Shown here piece by piece: positions 12,172-49,784 of a DNA stretch of 64,000 bases (its first letter is position 1; every line of letters begins with the position of its first letter). This DNA comes from Nepenthes gracilis (taxonomy: Eukaryota > Streptophyta > Magnoliopsida > Caryophyllales > Nepenthaceae). Location: the NCBI GenBank assembly GCA_033239525.1, contig BSYO01000034.1, positions 1,302,001-1,366,000 of the forward strand. The letters are read 5' to 3'. A program made the position numbers and the translations under genes. Below the pieces are notes generated by a model. The model saw only the letters and a list, made by a program, of their open reading frames with translations. It had not been told where the DNA came from and searched no databases.

Positions 12172-12443
12172 AATTATGTGTTTAATTTGACCAGATTAAG
12201 CCTAATCATCCAATCGATTCGGTTAGACAGATCTAAAATTTTATCTAGTTTAGTCAAAATATTTCTGTATTATTGATGAATTGGTTAAAAAAAATCAGGC
12301 ATCAAATGAAAATTATATGTTTAATTAGACCTGATCAAAATCTAATCGTCCGATTTATTCAATATAAAAGATCTAAGATTTTTTAGAGTTTAGTCAAAAT
12401 ATTTTTATATAATGGACGGATTGGTTAAAAAAAATAGGCTTTA
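12172..12443. repeat. 139-bp tandem duplication, two copies
   Basis: Copies start at 12172 and 12311. Shared words include TTTAGTCAAAATATTT and GGTTAAAAAAAAT in the same order and spacing. The copies have diverged noticeably. Confidence 0.75.
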
Positions 12444-12968
12444 TCAATTTTTTTATACAAAATACAATTACAATTAAAAGTGATCAATTTGACTCAATCC
12501 GACCCCTTAATTATGATTTTTTTTTCAAATATATATATTTTTTATTTTTAAAAAATAATAAAATTATTTCAAGATAAATTTTTATATAAATAAAAGAATT
12601 TTAATTAAAAAAATACTTAAAAATAAAAAATATTATTAGAGAAGCCCAAACCAGTTTGCCCAAATTATGTATGGGCATACTTAAATTGCTTGAATGATTG
12701 GACTATATCAGGCCCAACCCGACTTACCGATCCTAGTTTATATTAAATTTGAATATATATCTATCTTAAATTTAATTTTAATTATATCTATATTTACATA
12801 AAAAAAAATAATAAATTATTATTATTATTATTAAAATAATGAACTTAACCAGGCAGAAATCGAGATATCATCACCAAGTTGCACGACGTGGGAACAATTA
12901 TTTATTTACATTAAAAAAATGTAATATGATTTAAAAAGTAACCCCAAAGGTGGGAGACAAAGAAAAAG

Positions 12969-12970
<2 letters not shown>

Positions 12971-13012
<42 letters not shown>
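12971..13012. repeat. (ATT)n microsatellite
   Basis: About fourteen uninterrupted ATT units. Confidence 0.95.
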
Positions 13013-13013
<1 letters not shown>

Positions 13014-13326
13014 GTAAAAGCATGATTGTGATTATCGATTAGATTGAAGCAAGAAATGTAGAGTGAACGGAAATCTAAAGCATATCTCGAAAGCAACGGC
13101 CACGATAGAGACACCTCTGTCTCTTCCTTAGTGGGAGTAATTTCAAATGCCCAAATGTCTATTTCTCAATGCATTACAACATCCTTTTAATTTAATGGGT
13201 TACTTTTTCAATAATGAAAATCTATTTTTTTATTTTAAATTACACAAAATTTATTTTAAACCTTATAAATTAGATAAATATAAATACTTCATTCACAAAA
13301 ACATAAAAATTATACAAAAATTTGTA

Positions 13327-13731
13327 ATTATTAGTAATATAGCTGATAGGTCTGTCAATAAGACAGTAATCTAAATACTACGGTCAAGATTATAAAAGAT
13401 TGAATTGTTAAGATAACATATTAAATAGAAGGCCATACAATTCAATTATAAGGTCATTATTAATAATATAGCTGATGGGTTTGTTAATAAAATAGTAATC
13501 TAAATACTACAGTCAAGATTATTAGAGATTGAATTGTTAAAATAACATATTATCATTGACAAATAGAAGATCATACAATTCAATTAGAAGGTCATTATTA
13601 ATAATATAGCTAATGGGTCTATCAATAAGATAGTAATCTAAATAGTATGGACAAGATTATCAGAGATCGAATTGTTAATATAACATATTATCATTGGAAA
13701 ATAGAAGACCATACAGTTAGAAGGTCATTGT
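13327..13731. repeat. ~138-bp tandem repeat, three copies
   Basis: Units begin at 13327, 13456 and 13594 with ATTATTARTAATATAGCT and share CAAGATTAT and GAATTGTTAA blocks. The first unit lacks about ten bases (the ATTATCATTG segment), which explains its shorter step of 129 bp. Confidence 0.85.
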
Positions 13732-14374
13732 GCCTCGTCTTGCTCCGTGAACGGTTGGGTATGAATCTTATAGCCTAGGTGTAATGTTAAAGAAATTGAC
13801 CAAAACCCACAAGTATTGGATTTATACTTTAACGGTCACAAAGTGCAGTGAAGGTACTACACTTGAGGGTGAGTCGCGGTCCTCTGAACCATCCATTGCC
13901 CTACAAAACTAACATAGAACAAGCTTATTTATAAGAGATTAGACAACATTATCAATGCAAAAAGCTAAGGAAAACCTCAAATTTATGTCTTATTTTGAGA
14001 AGGTGGGGGGTGTTCTTATTTCAAGGGCAACATCCCTTACTTTGAACCCAATTTGGGGTTTGCTTGTTAGGGGAGCCAACAGCCAAAAGCATTGCAAACA
14101 GTCTAACCAAACCAACCGTAATTAAATGAAACAAGACAGCATGAGTATTCAAACTTCTACCAGCGATTCTTGCTGAATGAAACAAGAGGCCAACAGTTTT
14201 CTGAAACAAAACAGTCGCGGCTGCATAACACCGCTTCACCAGTAGCAGGCAGATCAGCACTTGGTGATACAAAACCAAAGTAGGCAAAACCGAAGTTAAA
14301 AGGCTACAGAAATGTCGAATCTTCTTCCTGTTAAATTTGCTAGCAGACGGAGTGAGCCGCGCATACCTAGCGAT
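13732..14374 (-). other. 3' flank and probable 3' UTR of the ubiquitin-L40 gene
   Basis: Directly downstream of the L40 stop codon. The stretch to about 14020 on the minus strand is of balanced composition and rich in TGTTTTGTTTC words, as in plant 3' UTRs. The 88-codon frame at 14021-14287 lies here and shows no family likeness. No single poly(A) signal stands out. Confidence 0.45.
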
Positions 14375-39281
<24,907 letters not shown>

Positions 39282-41169
39282 GCTGAATTTGGGCGAGCCG
39301 TTCGTTTTACAAAACAAATCCTCTGCTTCGAATTTTTTTGAAAAAGACAATGCATAAGTAAATTGTAAAAATTAACGAAAGCTATAATAATAAAAATAAA
39401 ATTATGAAATCTATTGTACATAGTTAATATGATGTATAATATAAAAATTAAAAAAATTTATTTATGGACCAAATAAATAAGGTCGACTCGATTTATTGAT
39501 AAAAAATTGATGGTAATAAATTCTAAAAAAGATATTTGAGGAAATAAATTGTTAAACCTAAATTTAAAAAATAAAAATCTAACTAGGTTAGAAAGAAATT
39601 ACATGAATGGCCAAGCTGCCGAGTGACTAATCAACCAAGTTGTCGAGTAGCAAAATGACTAAACTGTTAAGAGATTAAATGACTGAATGTTTGGGTGGTT
39701 GAATAAACATAGAGATGGGTTGAAAGATCTGCAAAGATGGATATTAATACAATATGTCGGGCGGTTAATCAAATTAAAGTTAATTACTCTGAATGGTTAA
39801 ATGAACTGAGAAGTTAACTAAGTTGTTAAATTAATCATGTAATTAATACAACTAAGAGTTAAGAAAGACAATAAGTTGCCTCCAGAATGCCACCAAATTA
39901 AAATATGATGAACGGTTGAACTATTTTATTCTCAGTCAGAATAACCACTAAAATCGTGATTAATTATTATTTTTTTAAGAAACCACTATTAATTGATGAT
40001 ATAGTTATAGATATACTCAATTCACCCAAAAATGGAGAGAATAAGCCAAATAATAATACAGAGTTTTAACCCTCTTATTACTTGATCATTTACATTATGG
40101 TCTCTTGTGCTCTACCTTTATTCTCTAATATAGTCATTTTTCTTGCCACATTTCTATTGTATAAGAAAAATTATTTGAATATTAGAAGATATATTAGGGA
40201 ATAAGTTTTATATCTTTTAATCTTTTATTTGATATTGTGGTGTATAAAATTTAGATAAAAAGATTTGATAGTTTGATCCTGTTGGATTTCAGACCAGAGC
40301 TTTGCTCAAAAAACCGAGATTTATTCTCTTCAAGGATCATTTTTGAATCTCTTGTTTGAATTAATGAGAAGATGATATAATAATATACAATGAATAATAA
40401 TGATTATAAATAATAAGCTGCAAAAATTTAAGTGAAAAATCTATTTAAAATTGAGGAGAAAAATAACAGAATTATAAGTTTGAAAAATATTCACCATGTA
40501 GTGAGTTTTGATTACTAAAATTTTGAACAAATACATGAACACAACACTTTGTAGTAATAACTCTGAGCAATTGAGAATATAGATGAAAAAGAAGGAAAAT
40601 AACCCGTAAAATATCCTTTACAACAATTATAATAACTTATTTAATGTTAGTCAAGAATGGAACATAAGTTGAGACTCAAATAGATTAGAAAATTTTCCTT
40701 TTCTCTCTTTTTTCTCTTTTTCTCATAGTATTTGTTTTCAACAATTCAAAGGAACCACAATAAGTATCTTAAAATGGTGTTAAGATAATTTTATATGAAT
40801 AACGACGTATGAGTGCCTATCAGGTGTGAACCTATTGCACAAATGGCCCAAGAGCACTCTTTAAGCTCGCATCAGGCATTGACATCTCTAGACACAATAT
40901 GTATGTGTGTCTCTTAGGCGCGCATGTAGCACCTCTTTTCTAGAAAAATGGCTCATATACTTGGTTCAAGTACCTGTTACGCATCGCTTCATAATTTCCT
41001 TTGATCGGGTCAATACTAGTATAACATCGGGCATACCACTAGACAATATGTCAAATGGGCATGAAACTCATAAGAAAATAATTCAAAGACCAACAAATGT
41101 CTTCTCACAACCCTATGGGGCTTTCACCATCCTGGTAATGGTTCAAGAAGTTTTAAACTATTTCCTTTA
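39282..41169. mobile_element. Spacer with a decayed Tat-type LTR (about 39590-40310)
   Basis: From 39600 a stretch has repeated CAAG/GACTAA words about 17-20 bp apart, followed near 40180-40265 by the R/U5 word order seen in the Tat LTRs (GAATATTAGAAGATATATT, then ATTGTGGTGTATAAAATT). No clear ends. 40310-41169 has no recognised gene; the 90-codon frame at 40907-41179 shows no family likeness. Confidence 0.4.
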
Positions 41170-41189
41170 TACCACTTAAACTATCACGT

Positions 41190-42560
41190 TAGACCCGGTC
41201 TTAACCTTGTCAAATATCAATAATCTCAAATCAATAGTATTTTCCCACCAATGATATTGAATATCAACGTGATTTGGTTTGGGATGAAATGTTGAGTTTT
41301 TACAAGCTTGCATAACATTTCGATTATACAAAACACTACATATTGTCCTTATCTAAAGTCACGGATAAACTTTTTCATCCATAACATCTCTTTATTCGCC
41401 TCTCTGGTAAAAAGAGCAACACGTTTTTGTAACCTCGACTTTCAAGATACAACTCTTCTTGTAAATATAATCAGATAATCCAAGATAGACTTTTGAGAAT
41501 TAACATTGCCTACAATGTCTATATCAACTTATCCGACTAGAAGCAACTTACTATTTCAAAGTATAGGCATATCTTGGAAGTTTGTCAAAGATACCTCAAT
41601 ATCCATTTTACTATAGACCAATGTTCCTTTTTGGGGTTGAAAAGAAATCAGCTTATTCTTCCAATTGCATGAACCGTATTTAGTCTTGTACACACTATCA
41701 CATATATTAAACTATCCACGACCAAGGAGTAAGAAACGTTTCTCATGCCGGCCTTCTCATCATCCATAGAAAGACACTGCCAAGTAATCAATTTGAAGTG
41801 ATTGTTAGTGGAATACTCACTAGTTTGGACGTCCCCATATTGAAGCATCAAATTACTTTTTCAATGTAATTCTCTTGAGATATCCAAAGTTTTGGAGCTT
41901 CTCGGTCATGAAAGATTTTTATACCAAGAATTTGCTTTGTTAACTCCAAATCTATAATGCTAAAGGATTTTTCTAACTGTTTCTTTAATTTTGCAATTTG
42001 GGAGGTATTTTATCCCACAATAAGCATGCCATTCATATAGAATAGGAGAATGATAAAGTCCTCTTTGAGAACTTTTTGATGAAGACATAATGATCTAAAA
42101 TAATCTTTCAATTACTTTAACTCACCATCAATGACTTAAACTTTTTGTGCCATTGTTTGGGAGCTTGTTTTAATCCATGGAGGCTTTTCTTTAATTGGCA
42201 TACTAAATACTTCTCCCTTCAACTCAAAATTCCTTTGGTTACTTCTTGTAGATTTTTCCCTCAAGATTATCATTTGGGAAGGCCATCTATATATTTAGTT
42301 GTTCAATTTTTAGATCAAGTGTCACGGCCAATTCAAGAACCACTCTAATAGAATACATTTTCATAATAGGATTAAAAATCTCATCAAAATTGACACCCTT
42401 TTCACTGGTTAAATCTTTTTACAACCAATCTTACATTATACATTAGTTACAGGTTGTTCTCATCAGATTTTAAATGAAAAATTTCTTTGTTATTCAAAGC
42501 TCACTTGTAAATGGTTCAATTTGAAAGTGTGGTTTTCTTGCAAGGGCTTTATTTCATATT
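41190..42560 (-). pseudogene. Copia reverse transcriptase and RNase H remnant
   Basis: The polymerase active-site region reads LLYMNGMLIVG, with YxDD mutated to MNG. 41851-41648 reads MDDEKAGMRNVSYSLVVDSL, matching the copia block before RNase H (normally M..VPYSSAVGSLMYAMVCTRPD). Further on, SILDYLIIFTRRVVSWKSRL and KEMLWMKKFI match copia RNase H. Several shifts and stops make it non-functional. Confidence 0.8.
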
Positions 42561-42742
42561 GCATAATTTTTATCAACTCTAACTTGTACTCATTCTCCAT
42601 TACTTTATTAAAATATTAAGGTTTTTCACAATTGATAAGTAGCATATACTCATCAACCGATAGATGATAGGCAGGTTTTTGATCTCTTATGGATTATTGT
42701 AGTGGAAATATCGATGCAAGTCCAAGAGCATCATGATGTGTA

Positions 42743-43147
42743 TCAATTATCCACATTAGCATCATTCACCCCATTAAAGATGAAAATCTCACGGTCTTCT
42801 TTGCATTCAAGATTATTTTGAGAACCGTCTTCAGTTTGAATTGACATCAGTGTAAGACTTAGAAATATATCATAAGATCGATTGTTTTCATTATTAGAGA
42901 TAACCTTCTCCGTTTTGTTGATATCTTTAATAGTCTTATCTTCTACGAACACTACATCCCTGGACCTCACAAGTTTCTTCTCCATTGAATCATAGAACCG
43001 ATAGCTAAGCTCATCTTTCTTGTGGCCAATCCGATCGACCACTTTTCTCATTTTCTGCTCTCCTCTTTCTCTTCCTTTCTCTCCTTCTCCCGCACGAAAT
43101 AACAAACAGTGCCACAACCTCACCTTATAAAGGCCACTAGTGTTCAA
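42743..43147 (-). pseudogene. Copia integrase C-terminal remnant
   Basis: 134 codons. Only residues about 45-85 (SYRFYDSMEKKLVRSRDVVF and EDKTIKDINKTEK) are recognisable: they are the hallmark KLVRSRDVVF block downstream of the integrase core. The N-terminal part is unrelated sequence from an LTR fragment, and the C-terminal part follows the poorly conserved linker to reverse transcriptase. Confidence 0.75.
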
Positions 43148-43600
43148 GCGCTACTCAGGTGTCTCTCGAGTGCTTGCTCATGGCATTCAGCACTCAAGTG
43201 TTGCCTCAAACAACTCTTACGCACTAGCCCTTGGCATACAATGCTCAGACATCACTCTACTACTCTGAGATCATGAATGAGACTAAAGATTGGGTGTAAG
43301 GATACTTGTCCCAACCTTTTACCAAGTAGATATAACAAAAAAATACTTTAATCGACCACTTCTCTTCTTCTTCTCTCCCCTTTCTCCTCCTCTCTCCTCT
43401 CTTCATTCTCCCACGCAAAATGACAAACAGTGCCACAATCCCGCCTTATAAAGCCCGCGAGTGCTCAAGCACTACTCAGGCATCCCTCAAGTGCTTGCCC
43501 ATGGTATTTGGTGTTGAAGTGCTGCCTCAGACAGCTTTTGAGTGCTAGCCCTCAGCATATAGTGCTCAGGCGCCACTCTACTACTTCGATATCATTCAAA
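43060..43600 (-). repeat. Two tandem LTR promoter fragments, ~321 bp apart
   Basis: CT-rich tract, ACAAACAGTGCCACAA, CCTTATAAAG and a GAGTGCTYAAGC-rich block occur at 43060-43250 and again at 43370-43575. Read on the minus strand this is an LTR U3 repeat block, a TATA box (CTTTATAAGG) and a GA-rich leader, like the solo LTR promoter at 32890-33000. Confidence 0.6.
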
Positions 43601-43749
43601 GTCCACAACATACAATTACTTTCAATACATGTAATATATCCAAAATAACATATTTTATCAAAATAAATCAAATGGAAGCCCAATATTATACCTATAGCCT
43701 ATGATGAGCCATCAATACTTATATTCAATATTCAGTAGTCCACTTACAT

Positions 43750-44193
43750 AAAGTGTTAAAAGTCTCTTTTTAAATATTATATGGAGTAATGACCCACTAT
43801 CTATTAATCAACTCATCTTGTGGCCTACAAGGTTACTCACTTTCTTCTCATTAAATATGAGGTTCACTGTTGCTAGTGGCAAAAACTTGATCATTACATT
43901 TATGGTGCTTCTTCTCTAACTTCTCACTACTATAATGATTTTCCTACTTTTATTTGAAGCATTTCCTTTGATGTGACCCCCTTTTGACCATATTGATAAT
44001 ATTCAAGGTTCTTGTACTTGGACCATGACCCACTTTGGCCTTACTCACTCCCACTACCTTTAAAAATCCACAACTTGAAATGTGGAAAGAGAGGTAGCTT
44101 GAGATCTCATCGCCATCTCTTCATTTAGAACAGTAGTCTTCACCAATTTTACCATAATAATGCCATTTGGAACTAAAAATAATAAAGAAATCC
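43750..44193 (-). pseudogene. Copia gag C-terminal part with decayed zinc knuckle
   Basis: Minus strand pieces include a Ser/Arg/Lys-rich stretch followed by a Q-Y-G-Q-K-G-G-H-I-K-like sequence, which corresponds to the CxxCGxxGHxxxxC knuckle with its cysteines lost. It abuts the solo LTR at 44194. Confidence 0.5.
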
Positions 44194-46265
44194 TGTAATG
44201 TTTTAGTTTAAATTTTATTTTAATTATTGCTAATTAATTTAAGATAATTAAAATTAATGTCAAAAGTGAAAGAAATTTGGATCAAAAGTAAAGTTGGATC
44301 ATGTCACATCAAATTGATGGATACCTAACTGACGCCTGACGTGCTCTCATACGTGTTCTTGGTAAGGAGGTCGCACTTAACTGTCGTCTAAGTGGAGTTT
44401 GAGTGTGCTATCCAAATTAGTCGTGCTCAATGTATGCTCAAGGGATGCCCGAGGGTACTATGACAAAATGTCAACACTTGATGTGCGCCCAAAGTAGCGC
44501 TCGTGCACTACCATATTTAACGGTGGTGCCTGACACGCACCCGATAAGTACTCGAATGCTACTCTGTTATATATATCATGTTCGGCTGAATTTTAATCAT
44601 TATCTATAGAGATTTGAGAGAGAAGAGAGAAGAAGAAGAGGAAAAAAGAGAGAAAGAGAGAGGAAGCTAGAGAAGGCAGATTCAAGTGGATCAAGGTAAT
44701 ATTTTGGTAAATTAAAGTTAAGATAAGTGCATTTTAAACTTTTTTTCCTTTATTGTTGATTTTTATCTATTTTATTAAGTATTTATTATTTTAAATATTT
44801 ATGTATAACACATTTAGTAGCTAAAATATTTATGATTCACGTGTATGGACTCTCACTCTCACTTTTCACCATTTTTGTAAAAATTATGCCCTTAGTTCAA
44901 GTACATTGGTTTGACAAATTATTTCTCTACAAATAATTTTATACATGTGTTGATAATCTAGTTTAATACTTTAATATGACATAAATTTCATATATAATGC
45001 TTTTGCATGCTTAAGTTATTAAGTATATATTTTGTATGTTCTGAAATTTTATAATCCCTGCATGTTTAACAATTGAAAGAAGATGTGAGAATCATAGAAT
45101 GTTCTAGTTTTCTTTGCAATTTTTAGTATAAATAGTTTCACATGTTTGTAAACTTTCATAATGTAGTTTTTGTATGTTCTAAAATTTTTATATGTGAATT
45201 CATATAGAATTTTATACGTTGCATGAAAATTAATTGAAAGGATTATGAGAAAAATTCTACTATATATTAAAGAAATAAGAATATTTTCTCCGAAATAAGA
45301 AAAATATAAGAATTATGAAATTATGTAGAGCTTTCACATGTCTAAACATTGGACCATTATAATAAGTTCAACGGGTGATATATTATGGCATGATTTAGTA
45401 TATTATAATAGTAATCAATGTTCAAACCTATCATCCGCGGATGAAAATGGTATTTGTTTCGGTTTATAGGATTATATGTATGACGGCTTACCTATAAATC
45501 TTGAATAGTAGCGTAAGGCATTTGATTGTATGAGAGTAAATATAACTCGAATTTTGATTATCCACTCTTTTAGTTGGTAGGCTTTACTGGCCCTTGGTCT
45601 CTTATAATTGCATAATTGAGTATAGATTTTTATGGCACAGTTTAAATAAGAATATAAAAAGAAAATTTAAAAAGTTGCGTGCATCTTGAAAATTTATAAC
45701 ATTCCACTGAATTCGATTAATTGTTCATTTTGACATATTTTAATGCACATTATATATTAATTTATACAAAATTATATGCTTATTGAGCTTTCAACTCACT
45801 CTATTTCAGTCTTTTACTAATCCCTTTAGATTAGAAGTTCAGGCACTTATAGAAAGGTAATGTCTTGATCGAGGAGTTGAAATTAAAAAGATTTCAAATT
45901 AGATATAGGAAGAAATTAGATGTAATATTTTGTTTTAGACAATTTTAGTTCTATGTTAATTTGATTATGGTATCGTAGTATGAATGATATTATTCGATTA
46001 CGGTTTTATTACGGTTATTCAGATACTCTAATTTTGATTTAGACAAAACTCCTTATACATGGTCCGACATCATGATTTGGTTGGTGTTCAGAGCCATCTG
46101 ATGACGTGGCATTTCGGATCCTATAATTTGATTAAATATTATTTTTATTTTAGTCAGTTGATGTATCAACGTGAACCTCACACCTATCGTTGATTGGGTT
46201 ACTAATTAGATAATTATTATTGTTGTTGATTATTGATAATAGGATCGGATTTTTGGGACGTGACA
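44194..46265 (+). mobile_element. Solo LTR inserted in the copia gag gene
   Basis: 2072 bp, from TGTAATGTTTTAG to GGGACGTGACA. Flanking pentamers AATCC and CTTCC agree at three of five bases. Inside are a TATATATAT promoter (44570-44578) and GA-rich leader (44606-44670), then ACGGGTGATATATTATGGCA (45370-45389) and CAACTCACTCT (45790-45800). This is the same module order as the solo LTR at 32709-35094. Copia gag sequence lies on both sides in the same orientation. Confidence 0.8.
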
Positions 46266-46269
46266 CTTC

Positions 46270-46736
46270 CTTAAGTTTCCCATGTGTTCTGTAGAGAGCC
46301 AAGTAACTATCATCCTTGTATCTTAATCAAACTTGATATTCATCCTCATCAACTTACTGTGATCCTTCAAAAGCATTTAAGTGATCCGACATTGGCTTGT
46401 TATCAAGGAATCTATGCGACGTCATTTTTTCAAATAGAAGCCACTCATTCTTTCCCAAATTTTGAGCATCTAACTCCTCTAACTCGTTTCACAATCTGCA
46501 TGCATTAGTTTCTCCACTAAAATAGTTCAAAAAATTAACTTTTACTCATTGTCAGATATAACAACATGCTTAACGATGACCCAATTTTCATTCACCATCA
46601 GATTTGCTCGGTAGCTTTTCCTTATAATAATTGATAAATAATAACCCTTTATATAGAGAAGGTATCCCATATTTTCCCTCCAAAGATGGTAATTTGAACT
46701 ATCTAAATTCATAATTTTGCTTGTGTTAGCCTTCAT
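46270..46736 (-). pseudogene. Copia gag N-terminal part
   Basis: 65 codons from 46736 (LDSSNYHLWRENMGYLLYIK) give the typical copia gag opening (L-N-G-x-N-Y-x-x-W...M-x-x-L-L). After a stop, shifted frames continue with MSDHLNAFEG-like and SYLALYRTHGKLK-like pieces up to the solo LTR. Confidence 0.75.
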
Positions 46737-46745
46737 CGTTCAAAC

Positions 46746-47494
46746 AATATAAGCTCAATAATTTAAATATATTGGTACTACTGGTTAGGTGGTATACTGA
46801 ATGTCACTAATATGAAACTGTGGATAAATCTCTAGCAATGGTTAAATTTATCGCACCTTTTGTTTAAATTTGTAAGTAATAAAAACATGCAACCACACAC
46901 ATAAAATGAACATGTGATTTTTATGTGAAAAAAATCCCACTTCAATAAGAAAAATTATGGGACTTTACTTTTAAAACATTTATCCACTATATAAGAGATC
47001 CGATTATAATAAACCCACCATCAGTTTGATTGCAACACTTTAAAGGAAATGACCTGAAAAACAAATGAATATAAGAGCAAGCGAGATGAAACAAATCATA
47101 AGCATTTTACGAAAAAGATAGATCAACATATATAAGGTTGAAAAAAGCTACATACAATTCGAGCTTCAAATGATTGCAAAATCTTTCTTCTTCTTTATTC
47201 CATCTCTTCCTCTCTCTTAGAAGTGCTTTAAGGATTTTCAATTGGATTTCCTAAACTAACATAAAGATTAGTATTTCAATTATAGTTGCACCCAAACATT
47301 CAAATTTCATCTCAAATGTAAAGTGGTAGTTCAAATGCCAACTCAAATATCGATCCCATGCTAGAATTGGTTCTAAAACATGATGTTTGAGTTGCCCTTC
47401 AGACGGTAAGCCCTTGCAAGTAATGACAAAAACAAAAATATGTTACCAATAGGTCATGGGCTTCATATGGGAGTGAATGACTTGAATAAATTAT
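46746..47494. other. Spacer, probably copia leader and LTR remains
   Basis: Upstream of the copia gag start on the minus strand. The stretch 46880-47010 is AT-rich with repeated AAAAATCCCACTT-like words. No LTR border or gene was identified. Confidence 0.4.
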
Positions 47495-47499
47495 ATAAT

Positions 47500-48860
47500 T
47501 GATGAGTCATTAGATCCAAATTATTGTACGAATTAGGAAACTATTTGGTTTTTCTCAACGGATCAAACTGAAATAGGTCCGATCTTTAAAATTGTGAATC
47601 TGGGTGCGACACATCACAACTAGCAAATAAGAGGTTAGAGGATGATGAGAAACTCACTTTTTGATATATCCAGTTTCTCATCATCCTCTGATACTCAAGT
47701 CAAAAATCTTTCTCAAATGGATAGAAAAATAGAAAAAGTAAGTGAATGATACATAGATGTATGTAACAGGGGATTGAGTGTTTGAATGTGTTCGACTGAG
47801 GAGCGGCTTAGAGAGATTGATAATTGGGCACTGTTGAGTGGGCCCGACCTAGGAGGGGCTTTGAGAGATGGAGGATTGGGCTCCATTGAATGCACTAGAC
47901 CGAGGGACGGCTTAGAGACATGGAGGACTAAGCTTTGTTGGGTGCACATGACCAAGTGGTGACTTAGAGAGATAGAGGATTAGACCCCATTGAGTGCGCT
48001 TGACCAAAGTTTGGTTTAGAGAGATGGAGAACTAAACTCCCCTGAGTGTACCCGATTGAAGGGCAACTTAGAGAGTTGGAGGATTGGGCTCCACTGAGTG
48101 CGTTTGGTCAGGGGGCAACTTATTAGAGGGAAAAAGTTCTGCACTCGTCGAGGAGTAGCTAATTGATGAATGCACCCGCAAGCGGGTGGCTAACTAAAGG
48201 AGAATAAAGATCCTTGGACGCTGATGATGAGGAGGGGAATACTTGCTGGTCTCCTCTCTAACTACAGACGGAGGGGCTCTCTATGCCACACTCTATGAGC
48301 CGCCTTCACCAGCCTTTCCGCATAAGGACTTGGAACTGGTGGGAGGTTTGCACAACCATCGACCATAGTAGGAGAATGAGACTTCTCGGGAGATGACAAG
48401 AGAGTGGGCATGCCTTTTGGGTCTTCTCTCTGTACGCTCATTCTTTCTCCTTTTTCTCTTTTTTCTCCTTCTTCTATCTTGTCAAATCCTTTCTTGCTTG
48501 AAGGGACAAAGAAGTATTTATAGTGTTGGAGTCGGTTCAAGATTGCTTGGGTACCAAAGCTGGCTGTGAGATATTTCTTCCTTTATTGGGGTGATCACAG
48601 AAATTCCTGCATGGCGATTACCTTTTTAGGAGATTTGGTGAATAATGATTACCATCCTAGGGGCGCACAATCTTGGAAGAATATTTTGGAAATATTTTTT
48701 GAGCTGCCCAGAGTAGTTTCGGCAAACATTGCTCGACAGATGGATGGAGCTTTAGAGTGGGTATTGCTAGGAACCGCTTGAGGGCCTCGAGGAAGCTCCA
48801 TTGGGTCATTGATCGGCTACAATTCAGACTATGGGCTGGCTTACAGTAACGGACCTATCA
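47500..48860 (-). repeat. 3' LTR of the minus-strand Tat element, with a 52-bp array
   Basis: 1361 bp. Includes seven units with an exact 52-bp step: CTTAGAGAGAT-type words at 47807, 47859, 47911, 47963, 48015, 48067 and 48119. The promoter side reads TATAAATACTTCTTTG on the minus strand near 48510-48525. Confidence 0.85.
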
Positions 48861-49505
48861 CTAGCCCCCCATGTTGGGAGGTTTAAAATTTCAACCCCCA
48901 ATATGTAATGAAGAGATGTCATTGTGTAGGTCCACGCACGTATTCCTTTTCCATAGATCTTTCAGATTTTTGCTCTGCTTAGAAGGATTTGACACTGATT
49001 CAGTAATCTACCGCTGGAGATCCTCTACTGAGGACAATCTTCTAGCATCAATGTAATATCCTTAATTTAATATTGGTCGATTTCCTCCTCCGACTATAAG
49101 TGGAGGGGCTCTCAACGTCTCACCTCACGAATCATCTTCACCAGCCAAGTGGTGTGAGTTTAAAACTAGCATGGAGCCTACACAGCCACAAGTCGAGATC
49201 AAAACCCTTTGCCAATGCTTGAAGTTGGAGTTGAGGATGTGCCTGAAGTCTGCTCTAGTCCCAGATTCACGAGAGGTTTGCTGGCGTCGACTATAAGCTG
49301 TCTAAGTCTTAGGCAAAATCTGAGAACTCACAGAGAAAAATATTTTGGGCTCTAGATCGGATCACTTTGCTATGAGGACGTATTTCGGGAGGCGAAGTAA
49401 CAAGAGAGATGGAGAGTCGAGGGAGCGCTACTGTGGGGTTGAGGCATTGGCTATTGAAGCACTGACACTCAACCATCTCTGTACTTCTTCGCTATATAGA
49501 CATCT

Positions 49506-49784
49506 TTGCCCACGCTGACTAGCGGGAAGATAGAGTTTTTGCTAAATGATTTGACCCTCAGTGAGTCGTCTGGATGGACCGAGGGTGAGGAGCCCCTAGC
49601 AGGTTCCGGTGCTGGAACTGGGTCCCCTCAACTAGGGGGCCGAGTGAGCAGATTGTCGCCACGGCCACTATCAATGAGGGATCCCAATCTTGGTGGCTTC
49701 TTTGCTCAGTTACTATGCTTTTTTCTACTATTCCCTATTGACTGTACCTTACTACTTGGCAGGTTTAGGAGGCACTCTGAATAG
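49506..49784 (+). pseudogene. Antisense-frame fragment of the Tat element
   Basis: 92 codons opposite to the element's own direction. LNDLTLSESSGWTEGEEPLA and the following G-S-P-x-L-G-GR stretch align with the antisense frame of the intron-3 element (20161-20712). The upstream conserved domain seems to be deleted. Confidence 0.55.

Larger units (their letters stand above)
41170..46745 (-). mobile_element. Broken Ty1/copia retrotransposon, split by a solo LTR
   Basis: Reading on the minus strand from 46745: gag start (46736-46270), solo LTR (44194-46265), gag C-terminal and zinc-knuckle region (about 44193-43750), LTR scraps (43060-43600), integrase tail (about 43030-42880), reverse transcriptase (about 42560-41880) and RNase H (about 41850-41190). 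The integrase core is missing. All frames have stops and shifts. LTRs of the element itself were not delimited. Confidence 0.75.

Noticed and set aside
14021..14287. 88-codon minus-strand reading frame just downstream of the L40 stop
   Set aside because: It lies in the probable 3' UTR of ubiquitin-L40 and shows no family likeness.
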